Origin: Roseicitreum antarcticum
Lineage (GTDB): Bacteria; Pseudomonadota; Alphaproteobacteria; Rhodobacterales; Rhodobacteraceae
Direction of reading: 5' to 3'
Length of the DNA: 64,000 nt
NCBI RefSeq assembly: GCF_014681765.1
Contig: NZ_CP061498.1
Location: forward strand, 2,369,501 to 2,433,500
The notes beneath the pieces were generated by a model. The model was not told the DNA's origin. It did not search any database and worked only from the letters and a program-made list of their open reading frames with translations. This document shows positions 46,445 to 56,073 of this stretch, in pieces. Each line of letters opens with the position of its first letter. The first letter of the stretch is position 1. Position numbers and translations under genes: made by a program.

Positions 46445-48418
46445 CTAGCGGCCGCGCAACAGCTCCTCCATCGCGATCGGTGCCGGTTCGCCCGCCAGCC
46501 GCGTGCGGTAGACAACCAGGGATTCCGCTACCCGCATGATGTAATTGCGGGTTTCAGCAAAGGGGACGGATTCCACCCAGTCGATGATGTCCACTGATGG
46601 GTCGCGCGGATCGCCCAATTCTTCGATCCACTGGCGCGGCCGCCCCGGCCCGGCATTGTAGCCCGCTGCGACAAGCGCCAACGACGGGCCGAATTCCTCG
46701 GTCAGTTCGGTCAGATAGGCCGCGCCCAGCCGGGCATTCAGGCCCGGATTGGCGGTCAGCTGCCCAGCGTCGAAATCGCTTAGGCCAATGCGCTGCGCCA
46801 TCATCTGTCCGGTACCCGGCAGCACCTGCATCAGCCCGCGGGCATCGGCGCGGCTGACAACGGCGGCGTCGAATTCGCTTTCGCGTCGGGCGATGGCTTT
46901 GACCAACTCGATCGGCGCAGAAAGATCGGCCCGCGCAAGGTCGGTCAGCGGAAAATAGGCGCGCGGCAGGATGATGTCGCGCTGCACCGCGATCTTGGCG
47001 ATGTTGACGGCAAAATTCGGCTCATTCAGCGCCAGCATCAGGTCAGAAAGCGAACCCAGTTCGGCCTCGGATTCCAACTGAGCCGCCAAGTGCATGACGA
47101 AGCGCCGCGCCTCGAACCATTCGCCAGCGTCGCGCAAGATCAACGCGGCGGCCAGCAGGTCCGACTGTGCAAGCGCTGTCTCACGCCAGTCGGGGTAATC
47201 CGGCCCCGCCACAAGGGCGTCGCTCATTGGCAGGCCGATGCGCTCGGCGGCGATCTGACCGTAGTAGCTGGTCTGGTGTTCGGCACCAAAGGCATAAGCG
47301 GCACGGGCGGTTTCCGCCTGTCCCAGCGCTTCATGCGCCCGGCCTTCCCAGTATCCCGCGCGTCCTAGGCTGATAGGCGACGAGACCCGTACCCGAAGGT
47401 TGCGGAAATGGCGCAACGCTTCGGCGGGCATGTCCAGATCGCGCAGCGCGATGAAGCCCGCCAGCCATTCCAGATCGGCAAATTGCACGCCGTCAGTAAG
47501 GTGGTGGTTCGCCGCCAACTCATAAGCCAGCGCGTGGTCGCCATCGGCTATCGCCTCGCGCACGAGGTAGATGCGCCAGCGCGCCCAGGCCTGAGGCTCC
47601 CCCAAGGCATCGGCGCTGACCGACTGGGCGCGGATCAGATCGGTCGCGGTGTCGTGGATCTGCCGTGTCATGCGCCAGTTGAAGCGGTCAAAGGCCAGCC
47701 CGGGGGCATCGGCGAGGTCAGGGGGAACCGCATCTATCAGGGCATTGACACCGTCTGCCCCAGTTTGCAGGCCGATGCGCGCCTGCGCTAGCCGTGACTG
47801 ACCGGAGCTGACACGATTCAGCATCCGCCCCGCCGCCTCCCGGTTGCCGTCCCACAACAGCCGCGTCAGCCGCTCGGCGTGCAGAGGTGTTAGGGCGTCG
47901 GGGAAGGCGTCCAGCAGCAGCGCTTCCTGTTCGGCGCTCAGACTCGCCCCGCGCCAAAGGCGGATCGCCCCAGCCTGCGCAGCATCGTGCGCGTCCGATG
48001 CTGTTTGTGACGCGATCAGGGCCATGGCGCCGATGTCGGTCGCTGGGGTGCGGTCGGCGAAAAATGCCAGCACCTGCGACGGTGTGGCGTCAGTCAGATT
48101 ACGCTCCCCCTGTTGCAAGATCGTCTCGGTCAGGGGCCAGTGCGGATGGGCATTTGTGAAGGCCACGGCCTCGCCTGGCGTCCCTTCGCCGGCACGCAGT
48201 TGCCGCCAAGTGATTAGCGTGCCGGTGATTGGTTCCGACGGATCAGCCATCGCTTGGGCCGCGGACCAGTCCCCGGACTGTCCCACAGCCCAGGCCGCCG
48301 AAAGAAGGCCCGCCGCCCGAGACGGCGGCGCAGTGTCCTGCGCCTCGGCGGTGGTCAGCAAAACGCCCAGTACAAAAAAGGCGGATATCGCGACGGATAT
48401 GGTCTGGCGCAAAGGCAT
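46445..48418 (-). CDS. Soluble lytic murein transglycosylase (Slt70-like)
   Basis: A 657-residue periplasmic enzyme that cleaves peptidoglycan to anhydromuropeptides. It has a Sec signal peptide (QTISVAISAFFVLGVLLTTA then EAQ), a long alpha-helical superhelix of TPR-like repeats, and a C-terminal SLT domain: ARRESEFDAAVVSRADARGL with the catalytic Glu, then MQVLPGTG, AAYLTELTEEF and YNAGPGRPRQW. ATG 48418 is chosen for the signal peptide. It is divergent from dapA. Confidence 0.93.
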   Translation of the reverse strand: MPLRQTISVAISAFFVLGVLLTTAEAQDTAPPSRAAGLLSAAWAVGQSGDWSAAQAMADPSEPITGTLITWRQLRAGEGTPGEAVAFTNAHPHWPLTETILQQGERNLTDATPSQVLAFFADRTPATDIGAMALIASQTASDAHDAAQAGAIRLWRGASLSAEQEALLLDAFPDALTPLHAERLTRLLWDGNREAAGRMLNRVSSGQSRLAQARIGLQTGADGVNALIDAVPPDLADAPGLAFDRFNWRMTRQIHDTATDLIRAQSVSADALGEPQAWARWRIYLVREAIADGDHALAYELAANHHLTDGVQFADLEWLAGFIALRDLDMPAEALRHFRNLRVRVSSPISLGRAGYWEGRAHEALGQAETARAAYAFGAEHQTSYYGQIAAERIGLPMSDALVAGPDYPDWRETALAQSDLLAAALILRDAGEWFEARRFVMHLAAQLESEAELGSLSDLMLALNEPNFAVNIAKIAVQRDIILPRAYFPLTDLARADLSAPIELVKAIARRESEFDAAVVSRADARGLMQVLPGTGQMMAQRIGLSDFDAGQLTANPGLNARLGAAYLTELTEEFGPSLALVAAGYNAGPGRPRQWIEELGDPRDPSVDIIDWVESVPFAETRNYIMRVAESLVVYRTRLAGEPAPIAMEELLRGR

Positions 48419-48581
48419 CAACAGTCTTTCAGCTTGAAAACTTCCCCATAAGAGTCTAACCGCGCTGGCGCATGCCGCAACACACAAACATGGCACTCGG
48501 CGCGATCCTGCCCCGATGCCAGCCGTGCTGCAAGGTAGCACCCGTCCGGCATTTGCCGCAGCAATACGAAGGAGACGTGCC

Positions 48582-49457
48582 ATGATCAGAGGGTCCATTC
48601 CAGCCTTGGTTACACCCCTGAAGGACGGTGCTCTGGACGTCGACACGCTGCGCCAGCTGGTGGAATGGCACATCGAAGAAGGCTCGCACGGGTTGGCGCC
48701 GGTTGGCACCACGGGCGAAAGCCCAACGTTGACGCATGAAGAGCATGAGACAGTCATCGCTGAGGTGGTGAAGGCTGTGCGCGGCCGGATCCCAGTCATC
48801 GCCGGTGCCGGATCCAACAACACCGCCGAGGGCATCCGGTTCATGCAGCACGCGCAGAGCGTGGGCGCCGATGCGGCGCTGGTGGTGACGCCCTATTACA
48901 ACCGGCCCACTCAGGCCGGTCTGATTGCGCATTACACCGCCTTGCATGATTGCTGCGAATTGCCGATCATCATCTACAACATCCCGCCCCGGTCTGTAGT
49001 GGACATGATGCCCGACACGATGGGCGCGCTGGCGAAACTGCCGCGCATCATCGGTGTGAAGGATGCCACCGGAAAGCTGGAGCGCGTCAGCCAGCAACGG
49101 ATAACGTGCGGGGCGGAATTCATTCAGCTTTCGGGCGAGGATGCGACCGCGCACGGCTTCAATGCTCAGGGCGGCACGGGCTGCATCTCGGTCACCGCGA
49201 ATGTTGCGCCGCGCCTGTGCGCGCAGATGCAAGATGCCTGCGCCCGTGGGGACTATGCGATGGCGCTGGAAATTCAGGACCGACTGATGCCGCTGCATAT
49301 CGCCATTTTCATCGAGCCCGGGCTGGTTGGGGCAAAATACGCGCTCTCGAAACTGGGGCGCTGCTCGCCCGAGGTGCGGATGCCGTTGATCGGCCTGACC
49401 GATGCAACCAAGGCGCTGATCGACGCCGCCCTGCGTCATGCCGGGCTGCTGAATTGA
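48582..49457 (+). CDS. dapA: 4-hydroxy-tetrahydrodipicolinate synthase
   Basis: It condenses pyruvate with aspartate semialdehyde in lysine and diaminopimelate synthesis. The 291-residue TIM barrel has [14 protein letters not shown], the catalytic Tyr in [10 protein letters not shown] near residue 133, and the Schiff-base Lys in [13 protein letters not shown] near residue 162. ATG 48582 follows GAAGGAGA. It is divergent from the lytic transglycosylase with 163 bases between. Confidence 0.96.
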   Translation: MIRGSIPALVTPLKDGALDVDTLRQLVEWHIEEGSHGLAPVGTTGESPTLTHEEHETVIAEVVKAVRGRIPVIAGAGSNNTAEGIRFMQHAQSVGADAALVVTPYYNRPTQAGLIAHYTALHDCCELPIIIYNIPPRSVVDMMPDTMGALAKLPRIIGVKDATGKLERVSQQRITCGAEFIQLSGEDATAHGFNAQGGTGCISVTANVAPRLCAQMQDACARGDYAMALEIQDRLMPLHIAIFIEPGLVGAKYALSKLGRCSPEVRMPLIGLTDATKALIDAALRHAGLLN

Positions 49458-49529
49458 CGCTGCGTCCCGCGCTGGTGTGAAGCCGTGCTGCGCGGTTGAC
49501 GGTATGTGAAATCTTGTTGCCTGGCAGGG

Positions 49530-50618
49530 TCACGGGATTGCGAGGTCAACCCAGACAAGGCGGTGCCTCGTCGGCGCCTCCTCCCCTTTGCCGACCAAGT
49601 CCGCAAGCTCATCCTGTGGCGGGGGCCAGACGACACCGGCGTCAAGCACTTGCAGGCGCGCGTCGGGCAAAAGGTAATCCACCCGCAGGTTTCCCGGACC
49701 GATGTCGCGCACCCATTCCGTCGTGTCCAAGGCTGGATCGCCCCGATGACCAAGGCTGGCAGGGTGGTCTGCCGCAAGTATCGCGTCGACGCTGCGGGGT
49801 TGCGGATCTTGCAGGCGTGGGTGGCGCAGTAAGTCCTGCATCGCCTCATGCAGGCCATCGCCATCGACGGGATCGAGGTTTGCACTTCCCGCGACCACTA
49901 CGGGTCCGTCAGGCGGTGGCATTGGCAGCCTTCCATCGAGATACTGTGTCCAGAACCTGACCTCATCATGATTGCGGTGCAGATTTCGGTTTTCCATTGA
50001 ACCAAAAACCGGCGGGCTGGCATAGAAGACGAGCAAATTGAGCATCCCAACCGGGTGAATCTGTACCGGCACAAGCCAGTGCCCAGTGGTCGAAAGGCGT
50101 TGCAACGCAGGCTCAGGCGTTTCGATGGGCATTATATGCCCCGGCAAATCGGCCCATAGGAAGGTTGAAAAATCTTCCGCATGATCGTGCATGATCGGTA
50201 GGCGCGACAGCACCGCCATACCCCCGACACCCGCAAACGCCCCATAGCCATGCGCATCGTCCGCAGTGCCAAGCGTACCGTCGCCATCCATGTCGCGTCC
50301 TGTCGCCCAGCCCGTGTTGGGGCGGCGCGCGAACGCATGTGGCATGTCGTGCCCCTCTGCAGAAACCAAGGCCGCAAACGCCCTAAGCGCGCGGAGGTCC
50401 ATGTCATGGTCGATTTTTGTCAGCACCAGGACGTCAGGTGCGGTTCGGCTGACGATCTGCGCCAACCGGAGGGCGACGGGGTCATTCGCCAGCAGGTTGC
50501 GCAAAACCAGCCCTGGCCCTCGTCCTGACAGGTTCACGTTGTATATCGCAACGCGCAGAGAGTTGCGGGATGTGTCTTGCGCTGGGAGCGAACCGGACCC
50601 TGCAGCCAACGCGATCAC
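49530..50618 (-). CDS. Endonuclease/exonuclease/phosphatase (EEP) family protein
   Basis: The sequence has an EEP-like core: VAIYNVNLSGRGPGLVL, APDVLVLTKIDHDMDLRAL, GGMAVLSRLPI, VVVAGSANLDPVDGDGL and the final RVDYLLPD and HRLVWVDL. It is about 360 residues. No ATG is in frame near the proper N-terminus. The first usable codon after the upstream gene is GTG 50618, yet a hydrophobic stretch (RILLILILVVIALAAG) begins before it, so a non-standard start or a longer form is possible. It follows the membrane-protein gene with no gap. The phosphodiester substrate is unknown. Confidence 0.78.
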   Translation of the reverse strand: MIALAAGSGSLPAQDTSRNSLRVAIYNVNLSGRGPGLVLRNLLANDPVALRLAQIVSRTAPDVLVLTKIDHDMDLRALRAFAALVSAEGHDMPHAFARRPNTGWATGRDMDGDGTLGTADDAHGYGAFAGVGGMAVLSRLPIMHDHAEDFSTFLWADLPGHIMPIETPEPALQRLSTTGHWLVPVQIHPVGMLNLLVFYASPPVFGSMENRNLHRNHDEVRFWTQYLDGRLPMPPPDGPVVVAGSANLDPVDGDGLHEAMQDLLRHPRLQDPQPRSVDAILAADHPASLGHRGDPALDTTEWVRDIGPGNLRVDYLLPDARLQVLDAGVVWPPPQDELADLVGKGEEAPTRHRLVWVDLAIP

Positions 50619-50632
50619 GACAAGGATCAGGA

Positions 50633-51505
50633 TCAGGAGTATACGGATTGCGGCGGGCGCGGAATCAGGTCCTCTGCCGCGGCGATTTCGCGCCGCTTCT
50701 CGCGGATCATCACGGCGACCCGGTTCATGGCGATGCCGCGCATGATCAGGCTGACCGGAATAAACGCCCATGCAGAAACCCCCCAGACTAGCGATTGTGG
50801 TGACTCCAACGTAATGGGCTGCATCAGGAAGGTGGAGGCCCGCAACAGCACCGGCAACATGAATGGCATGACAATCCCTAAGGCGATGTTAACGACGGCA
50901 TCGCGTTCAAGCCGTTGAACCACGTCCAGACCTGCTGTCGGGTCGAAGGTCGGGAGATTTACCCAGACGTTGAACTGCGCATGGCGCTGTGGCCAATAGC
51001 CGGTGAAGATTGCGACAAAGAAGCCAAGAAGCCCAATCACACCAATGGTGTAGGCTAATGCGCCCGCAGCCAGAACCATGTTGACATGGGCCGGATCCAG
51101 CCCCGCGGGCAGCGACAGCATCAGCAGGCGGACGGGGCTATAAGAAAAATTCAACGCCTCGCCTAGATTCATGGCAACCGCCTGAATCAGGAGGCCGAAC
51201 ATTGTCGGAATCTCATCGGTACGTGCCAGAAGCGACAGAAAGAGCACCAGGAAGAACAGCACGATGAACCGGATTCGGTTGTAGGGCGGTGCGTCGCGAA
51301 ACTGGATCAATCCAGGGTAAGTGGCTGAGTATTCCGCGAAGGTTACCATCGCAGCAATCAGCGCCAGCAAGGTCACAACCTGAGCGACATCGCGGGAAAT
51401 ATCGGGCAAAAGCAACGCCGGAAGTGACACAAGCAGCGCGACAAAAAACGCCCGTAGAAGTGCCCCCGTGACCTGCGACATCAGTTTACTGCCACCCAAC
51501 TTCAT
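50633..51505 (-). CDS. Conserved polytopic membrane protein, function unknown
   Basis: A 290-residue protein with about seven hydrophobic segments, for example ALLRAFFVALLVSLPALLLP, FIVLFFLVLFLSLLA, ALAYTIGVIGLLGFFVAIF and IALGIVMPFMLPVLL. No family motif is recognised. ATG 51505 (KLGGSKLMSQVTG) or ATG 51481 are both possible starts. It lies downstream of leuD behind a terminator and directly upstream of the EEP-family gene, so the two are probably co-transcribed. Confidence 0.72.
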   Translation of the reverse strand: MKLGGSKLMSQVTGALLRAFFVALLVSLPALLLPDISRDVAQVVTLLALIAAMVTFAEYSATYPGLIQFRDAPPYNRIRFIVLFFLVLFLSLLARTDEIPTMFGLLIQAVAMNLGEALNFSYSPVRLLMLSLPAGLDPAHVNMVLAAGALAYTIGVIGLLGFFVAIFTGYWPQRHAQFNVWVNLPTFDPTAGLDVVQRLERDAVVNIALGIVMPFMLPVLLRASTFLMQPITLESPQSLVWGVSAWAFIPVSLIMRGIAMNRVAVMIREKRREIAAAEDLIPRPPQSVYS

Positions 51506-51686
51506 CAGGCCAGCCCCGATTTTGGGTCCGCTGGTCCCCGGTTGCGCATGCCAATGTGGCATGGATTGCCTCATTTTTGCCACAATGTTGCCCACTTCTG
51601 CCACCTTTCACAAGACTTAAGACAACATCCTGAATTCCGGGGTCAATTTCGAGGAGAAACTGTCGCAGGTTTGCATCAACATTGTG

Positions 51687-51716
51687 GAAAAACAAAGGCA
51701 TCCGTCACCGGATGCC
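51687..51716 (-). terminator. Intrinsic terminator of leuD
   Basis: On the reverse strand GGCATCCG (51709-51716) pairs with CGGATGCC (51697-51704) around a four-base loop, then TTTGTTTTT. It lies 25 bases past the leuD stop. Confidence 0.88.
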
Positions 51717-51741
51717 CCCATAGGTTGTATGTGTGTCGCAA

Positions 51742-52347
51742 TCAGACCCAAGGGCGACTGGTCGTGGCCTGTTGCTCGAAAGCGTCAATTGAAGCTACTT
51801 TCTCCAGCGAGAGCCCGATGTCGTCCAGCCCGTTCATCAGGCAGTGGCGTTTGAAGGCGTCCACCTCGAAGGAAAAGCTCTGCCCGTCCACCGTGGAGAC
51901 AGTTTGTGACTCCAGGTCAACGGTGATTCGCGCGTTAGATCCCTTGCGGGCATCCTCCATTAGCGCATCGACTTGATCTTGCGGCAGGACGATCGGCAGG
52001 ATGCCGTTCTTGAAGCAGTTGCTGTAAAAAATATCGGCGAAGGATGGTGCAATGACGCAGCGGATGCCGAAGTCCAGCAGCGCCCAAGGTGCGTGTTCCC
52101 GCGATGAGCCGCAGCCGAAGTTGTCGCCCGCAATCAGGATTTCTGCCGACCTGTAGGCAGGTTGGTTCAGAATGAAACCGGGGAGTTCTTCGCCGTTCTG
52201 ATCATAGCGCATCTCGTCAAACAGGTTCTTGCCAAGGCCTGAGCGCTTGATGGTTTTCAGAAACTGTTTCGGAATGATCATGTCAGTGTCGATATTGATC
52301 AGATCCAGCGGGGCGGCGGTGCCGGTCAGCTTGGTGAACGTGTCCAT
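51742..52347 (-). CDS. leuD: 3-isopropylmalate dehydratase small subunit
   Basis: A 201-residue swivel subunit that pairs with LeuC in leucine synthesis. Seen are [37 protein letters not shown] and [22 protein letters not shown] 52347 ([15 protein letters not shown]) is the family start. It is separated from leuC by a divergent transglutaminase-like gene, unlike the usual leuCD operon, so the two subunits need separate promoters here. Confidence 0.95.
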   Translation of the reverse strand: MDTFTKLTGTAAPLDLINIDTDMIIPKQFLKTIKRSGLGKNLFDEMRYDQNGEELPGFILNQPAYRSAEILIAGDNFGCGSSREHAPWALLDFGIRCVIAPSFADIFYSNCFKNGILPIVLPQDQVDALMEDARKGSNARITVDLESQTVSTVDGQSFSFEVDAFKRHCLMNGLDDIGLSLEKVASIDAFEQQATTSRPWV

Positions 52348-52544
52348 TATACTCTCCAGAAACTTTGCAGAAGCGATAGCCGAACTGCGCGGACAAGACA
52401 AGTTTGACCAGCCTCACGGAGTTGCGCCGGGGGCGCGGCGATCCCAGTGGCGAACGTGTGGGACTTCATTTGACAATCTGGGCCAATTGCTGGCATGCGC
52501 GCATTCACCCGATGGTACTTTGTCGCGGGTAGACAGGATTCCAG

Positions 52545-53342
52545 GTGCACATAGAAATCGACGTCAAAATGAACTATCGGTTGGGCGCGGACCGGGCGGC
52601 CCTGCTGACATTGGAAGTAGCGGAAAACACCGAGGGCCAGCGGATTCTATCCGACAATCTGGAGATCGCGGATGCGACCGTGACCCGCATCGCAGGGGAA
52701 GCGGGTGTCGGCCAGAGGGTCTGGGCCGCGCTTGCCACTGAGGAGATGCGGTTGAGCTATACCGCGCAGATCGAGGTGACGCGTGGAGCCGTGGCGCTCG
52801 AGTCATTCGACGCCGCCCCGATCCACGCCTTGCCGCCCGAGGCGCTGACTTTTCTGCGGCCGTCGCGGCTGGTGCAGTCGGACATGTTCGGGCCATTCGT
52901 GGCACGCCGGTTCGCCGGACTGGAAGGCGGCGCCAAGGTTGCGGCAATTTCCGACTGGGTCCGGCGGTCGATGGCATATGGAGCCTTCGGGTCTACGCAG
53001 GCGACGACGGCGCTAGACACATTCGCGGCACGGCAGGGCGTATGCCGGGATTTCGTCCATGTTGTCTGCGCACTTGTCCGCGCGGCGAACATTCCGGCGC
53101 GCTATGTCGCCGCCTATGGGCCGGATGTCGATCCGCCAGATTTTCATGCCGTGGCGCAGGTCTGGCTGGGCGGAGCGTGGCAGTTGGTCGATGCAACCGG
53201 CCTGTGCGCGCCGGAAACATTGGCCGTGATTGCCGTGGGCCGCGATGCGGGCGACACGGCTTTCATGGAGACGACGGATGCGGCTCAGTTCCTGAGCCAA
53301 TCGGTTCAGGTTTCGCGCAGACCCGCACCAGCCAGACCCTGA
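52545..53342 (+). CDS. Transglutaminase-like cysteine protease family protein
   Basis: A 265-residue cytosolic protein with the papain-like triad of the transglutaminase-like family: Cys in RQGVCRDFVHVV near residue 166, His in DFHAVAQVWLGG and Asp in LVDATGLCA. The N-terminal half is the beta-rich domain common in bacterial members. GTG 52545 (VHIEIDVKMNYRLGADR) fits the usual N-terminus; an ATG at 52569 is an alternative. Its substrate is unknown. It lies between leuC and leuD on the opposite strand. Confidence 0.87.
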   Translation: MHIEIDVKMNYRLGADRAALLTLEVAENTEGQRILSDNLEIADATVTRIAGEAGVGQRVWAALATEEMRLSYTAQIEVTRGAVALESFDAAPIHALPPEALTFLRPSRLVQSDMFGPFVARRFAGLEGGAKVAAISDWVRRSMAYGAFGSTQATTALDTFAARQGVCRDFVHVVCALVRAANIPARYVAAYGPDVDPPDFHAVAQVWLGGAWQLVDATGLCAPETLAVIAVGRDAGDTAFMETTDAAQFLSQSVQVSRRPAPARP

Positions 53343-53384
53343 CGCTCGCGAGAAATTTCGGGTAGGCGCGGTATCCCAAAGGGA

Positions 53385-53421
53385 CGCATGTAAGCCGTTG
53401 TATATAAACGGATTACATGCG
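53385..53421. repeat. Near-perfect 37-base inverted repeat between convergent genes
   Basis: Arms CGCATGTAAGCCGTT (53385-53399) and AACGGATTACATGCG (53407-53421) pair at 14 of 15 positions around the loop GTATATA. It lies between the 3' ends of the transglutaminase-like gene and leuC. No T run follows on either strand, so it is not a standard intrinsic terminator. It may be a transcript-end structure or an interspersed repeat. Confidence 0.8.
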
Positions 53422-53434
53422 CCGAGCACTTTGC

Positions 53435-54838
53435 CTACATCATCTCGCGCACGTCGGTCAAATGCCCGGTGATTGCGGCCGCTGCGGCCATAGCGGGGGA
53501 CATTAGATGCGTGCGCCCGCCCCGGCCCTGCCGACCTTCAAAATTCCGGTTCGATGTCGCTGCGCAACGCTCTCCCGGGGACAGTTGGTCGGGGTTCATC
53601 GCCAAGCACATGGAACAGCCTGCGAGCCGCCATTCAAAGCCCGCTTCCTTGAAAATGTCGGCCAGCCCTTCCTCTTCGGCCTGCGCGCGCACAAGGCCCG
53701 AGCCGGGGACGATCATGGCGCGCAGCCCGGCCTTGATTTTTTTGCCCTTCAAGATGGCGGCGGCGGCGCGCAGGTCCTCGATCCGGCCGTTGGTGCAGGA
53801 CCCGATGAACACCGTATCGATGGCGATGTCTGACAGTTTTTGACCCGGCGTCAGGCCCATGTATTCCAGCGAGCGCTTGACGGCATCCACCTTGCCGCCC
53901 GTGAAGCTGGCGGGGTCCGGCACGATCTCGGTGATTGGCAGCACGTCTTCGGGGCTGGTGCCCCAGGTGACGACGGGCGCAATCTCTTCGCCTTTCAGCG
54001 TCACGACCTTGTCCCACTGCGCATCGGGGTCCGAAAAGAGGGTCTTCCACCATGTGACGGCGGCCTCCCACTGCGCGCCTTTCGGTGCGTGGGGGCGGCC
54101 CTTGCAGTACTCAAAGGTTTTCTCATCCGGGGCGATCAGGCCGGCGCGCGCGCCACCTTCTATGGCCATGTTGCACACGGTCATGCGCCCCTCGATCGAC
54201 AGGTCGCGAATCGCTTCGCCGCAGTACTCGATGACATAGCCGGTACCGCCTGCGGTGCCGGTCGCGCCGATCACCGACAGCGTAATGTCTTTTGCGGTGA
54301 CACCGGGCCGTAGTTTCCCGGTGATTTCCACCTTCATGTTCTTGCCCTTGCGCTGGATCAGCGTCTGGGTGGCCAGAACGTGCTCAACCTCGGACGTACC
54401 TATGCCATGCGCCAGTGCGCCGAATGCGCCGTGGGTTGCGGTATGGCTGTCGCCGCAAACCACCGTCATGCCGGGCAGGGTCCACCCTTGTTCGGGGCCG
54501 ACGATGTGCACGATGCCCTGACGGACGTCGGACACCGGGTAGTAGTTCACGCCAAATTCGATGGCATTTTTGTCCAGCGCCTCGACCTGAATGCGGGATT
54601 CCTCATTCTCGATCCCCTTGGCGCGGTCCAGCGTGGTCGGCACGTTATGATCCGGCACGGCAATGGTTTTTTCCGGCGCGCGTACCTTGCGGCCCGCCAT
54701 GCGCAGCCCCTCGAACGCCTGTGGGCTGGTGACTTCGTGGACCAGGTGGCGGTCGATATACAGCAGGCAGGTTCCGTCTTCGGCCTCATGGACCAGATGG
54801 GCATCCCAGATTTTGTCGTAGAGTGTTTTCGGAGACAT
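53435..54838 (-). CDS. leuC: 3-isopropylmalate dehydratase large subunit
   Basis: The 467-residue aconitase-type subunit that holds the 4Fe-4S cluster. Cluster cysteines are in [14 protein letters not shown] and [30 protein letters not shown] and the final [20 protein letters not shown] are conserved. ATG 54838 opens with [13 protein letters not shown], the family N-terminus. It is separated from leuD by a gene on the other strand. Confidence 0.97.
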   Translation of the reverse strand: MSPKTLYDKIWDAHLVHEAEDGTCLLYIDRHLVHEVTSPQAFEGLRMAGRKVRAPEKTIAVPDHNVPTTLDRAKGIENEESRIQVEALDKNAIEFGVNYYPVSDVRQGIVHIVGPEQGWTLPGMTVVCGDSHTATHGAFGALAHGIGTSEVEHVLATQTLIQRKGKNMKVEITGKLRPGVTAKDITLSVIGATGTAGGTGYVIEYCGEAIRDLSIEGRMTVCNMAIEGGARAGLIAPDEKTFEYCKGRPHAPKGAQWEAAVTWWKTLFSDPDAQWDKVVTLKGEEIAPVVTWGTSPEDVLPITEIVPDPASFTGGKVDAVKRSLEYMGLTPGQKLSDIAIDTVFIGSCTNGRIEDLRAAAAILKGKKIKAGLRAMIVPGSGLVRAQAEEEGLADIFKEAGFEWRLAGCSMCLAMNPDQLSPGERCAATSNRNFEGRQGRGGRTHLMSPAMAAAAAITGHLTDVREMM

Positions 54839-55213
54839 GGTGGCTCTCTCAATAGATCAGATGGCGGATGAAACGTGGCGCGCGGGCGTATCGGTGCGGT
54901 CAGCCGGTGGGCTGCCGTCCAGGGCCAACAGGCCCAAAGAACCGCCAGGGCAGGCGCGCGTGATCGTCCATGTCGAAAAATCGGTGTGTCATCGCGCGGT
55001 ATTTACGCCCTTCGCCCCCCTGTGGCAAGCGCGGGCGGTGCCGCGGCGCTTGCAAACCACATCCCCCTGTGATTGAGAAAATGCGCCTGTGCTGTTAATG
55101 TCAGCACGAAACGAATACCGGGGCGCCGGATGCGCCTGAACACTTAGGAGGACAATGTCCTGTCTCATTCTGATCCTGCAACCGGCCTGCCGGTTGGCCC
55201 GCGGGCCGCGCGT
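54839..55213. other. Divergent intergenic region between leuC and rsfS
   Basis: This 375-base region carries the leuC promoter (not located) and, near its right end, a good sigma70-type promoter (55073-55101), a short inverted repeat GTGCTG-N7-CAGCAC (55089-55107), and a strong Shine-Dalgarno with a 20-codon frame leading to rsfS. The rest shows no convincing gene. Confidence 0.6.
55073..55101 (+). promoter_or_regulatory. Probable sigma70 promoter of rsfS-rlmH with overlapping dyad
   Basis: TTGAGA, 17 bases, TAATGT gives standard -35 and -10 boxes. The dyad GTGCTG-TTAATGT-CAGCAC (55089-55107) overlaps the -10, where a repressor could bind. Sequence match only. Confidence 0.6.
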
Positions 55214-55217
55214 ATGA
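55155..55217 (+). other. 20-codon leader reading frame before rsfS
   Basis: A near-ideal AGGAGG (55146-55151) precedes ATG 55155, which opens a frame reading MSCLILILQPACRLARGPRV. Its stop TGA overlaps the rsfS ATG (ATGA). It may be a translated leader that couples to rsfS. Alternatively the rsfS protein once began here: skipping five bases in the repeat TGTCC-TGTCT would give an in-frame start SHSDPATGLPVGPRAAR before Met. Which is right cannot be told from sequence alone. Confidence 0.5.
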
Positions 55218-55585
55218 CTGCCGCGGCCGCGCCTGAACACAACCTGACCAGCGACACACTGCTGGAAACCATTCTGGAATCGCTGGATGATGATAAAGCC
55301 GAAGAGCTGGTGAAGATCGACCTGCGCGGCAAATCGGCAATGGCCGATCATATGGTGATCTGTTCGGGCCGTTCGACCCGTCAGGTGTCTTCGATGGCAC
55401 AAAACCTGATGGACCGGCTAAAACAGAAATTCCGCCTTTCGGCACGCGTCGAAGGTAAGGACATCGGTGACTGGGTGCTGATCGACACCGGCGATGTTGT
55501 CGTGCACATCTTCCGGCCCGAGGTACGGGAATTCTACCAGCTGGAAAAGATGTGGCTGGGCCAAGGCGACACCGCTGGTTCCTGA
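55214..55585 (+). CDS. rsfS: Ribosomal silencing factor RsfS
   Basis: A 123-residue RsfS/DUF143 protein that binds L14 and blocks subunit joining in starvation. The core reads LDDDKAEELVKIDLRGKSAM, ADHMVICSGRSTRQV and GDWVLIDTGDVVVHIFRPEV, then REFYQLEKMW. The ATG at 55214 lacks its own strong Shine-Dalgarno; the good one belongs to the frame starting at 55155. The stop overlaps rlmH (TGATG). Confidence 0.93.
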   Translation: MTAAAAPEHNLTSDTLLETILESLDDDKAEELVKIDLRGKSAMADHMVICSGRSTRQVSSMAQNLMDRLKQKFRLSARVEGKDIGDWVLIDTGDVVVHIFRPEVREFYQLEKMWLGQGDTAGS

Positions 55586-56055
55586 TGCGGGTCCATATCT
55601 GCGCCGTGGGCCGACTGCGCACTGGTCCCGAGCGCGCCCTGATCGACGATTATACTACGCGTTTTGACCGGACGGGCCGCGCCCTGTCCCTCGGCCCCTT
55701 GGCCGAGGTAGAGGTGGACGACCGAAAGGGCGGCGGTATGGCCGCCGAGGGTGCGCTGTTGCGGCGCGCCGTCCCGGCAGGCGCGCGGCTGATCACTTTG
55801 GACGAACGCGGACGGCTGATGACCTCGGTTCAGTTTTCTGAAACGCTGGCGCAGATTCGCGACGATGGCGCGCAAGATCTGGCTTTCGTGATCGGCGGGG
55901 CGGATGGCATCGACACGGGCCTGCGCGCACAGGCGAATATGTCGCTGTCGTTTGGCCAGATGGTCTGGCCGCACATGTTGGTGCGGGTCATGCTGGTCGA
56001 ACAGCTTTATCGTGCTGCCAGCATCCTGGCGGGGTCACCCTATCACCGCGTTTAG
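55585..56055 (+). CDS. rlmH: 23S rRNA (pseudouridine-1915-N3)-methyltransferase RlmH
   Basis: A 156-residue SPOUT methyltransferase that modifies position 1915 of 23S rRNA. Family segments are HICAVGRLRTGPERALIDDY, LITLDERGRLMTSVQFSE, LAFVIGGADGI and the C-terminal MLVRVMLVEQLYRAASILAG with SPYHRV. It overlaps rsfS at its start, the usual gene pair. Confidence 0.95.
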   Translation: MRVHICAVGRLRTGPERALIDDYTTRFDRTGRALSLGPLAEVEVDDRKGGGMAAEGALLRRAVPAGARLITLDERGRLMTSVQFSETLAQIRDDGAQDLAFVIGGADGIDTGLRAQANMSLSFGQMVWPHMLVRVMLVEQLYRAASILAGSPYHRV

Positions 56056-56073
56056 CGTCCCCCTTGCGCCGGT

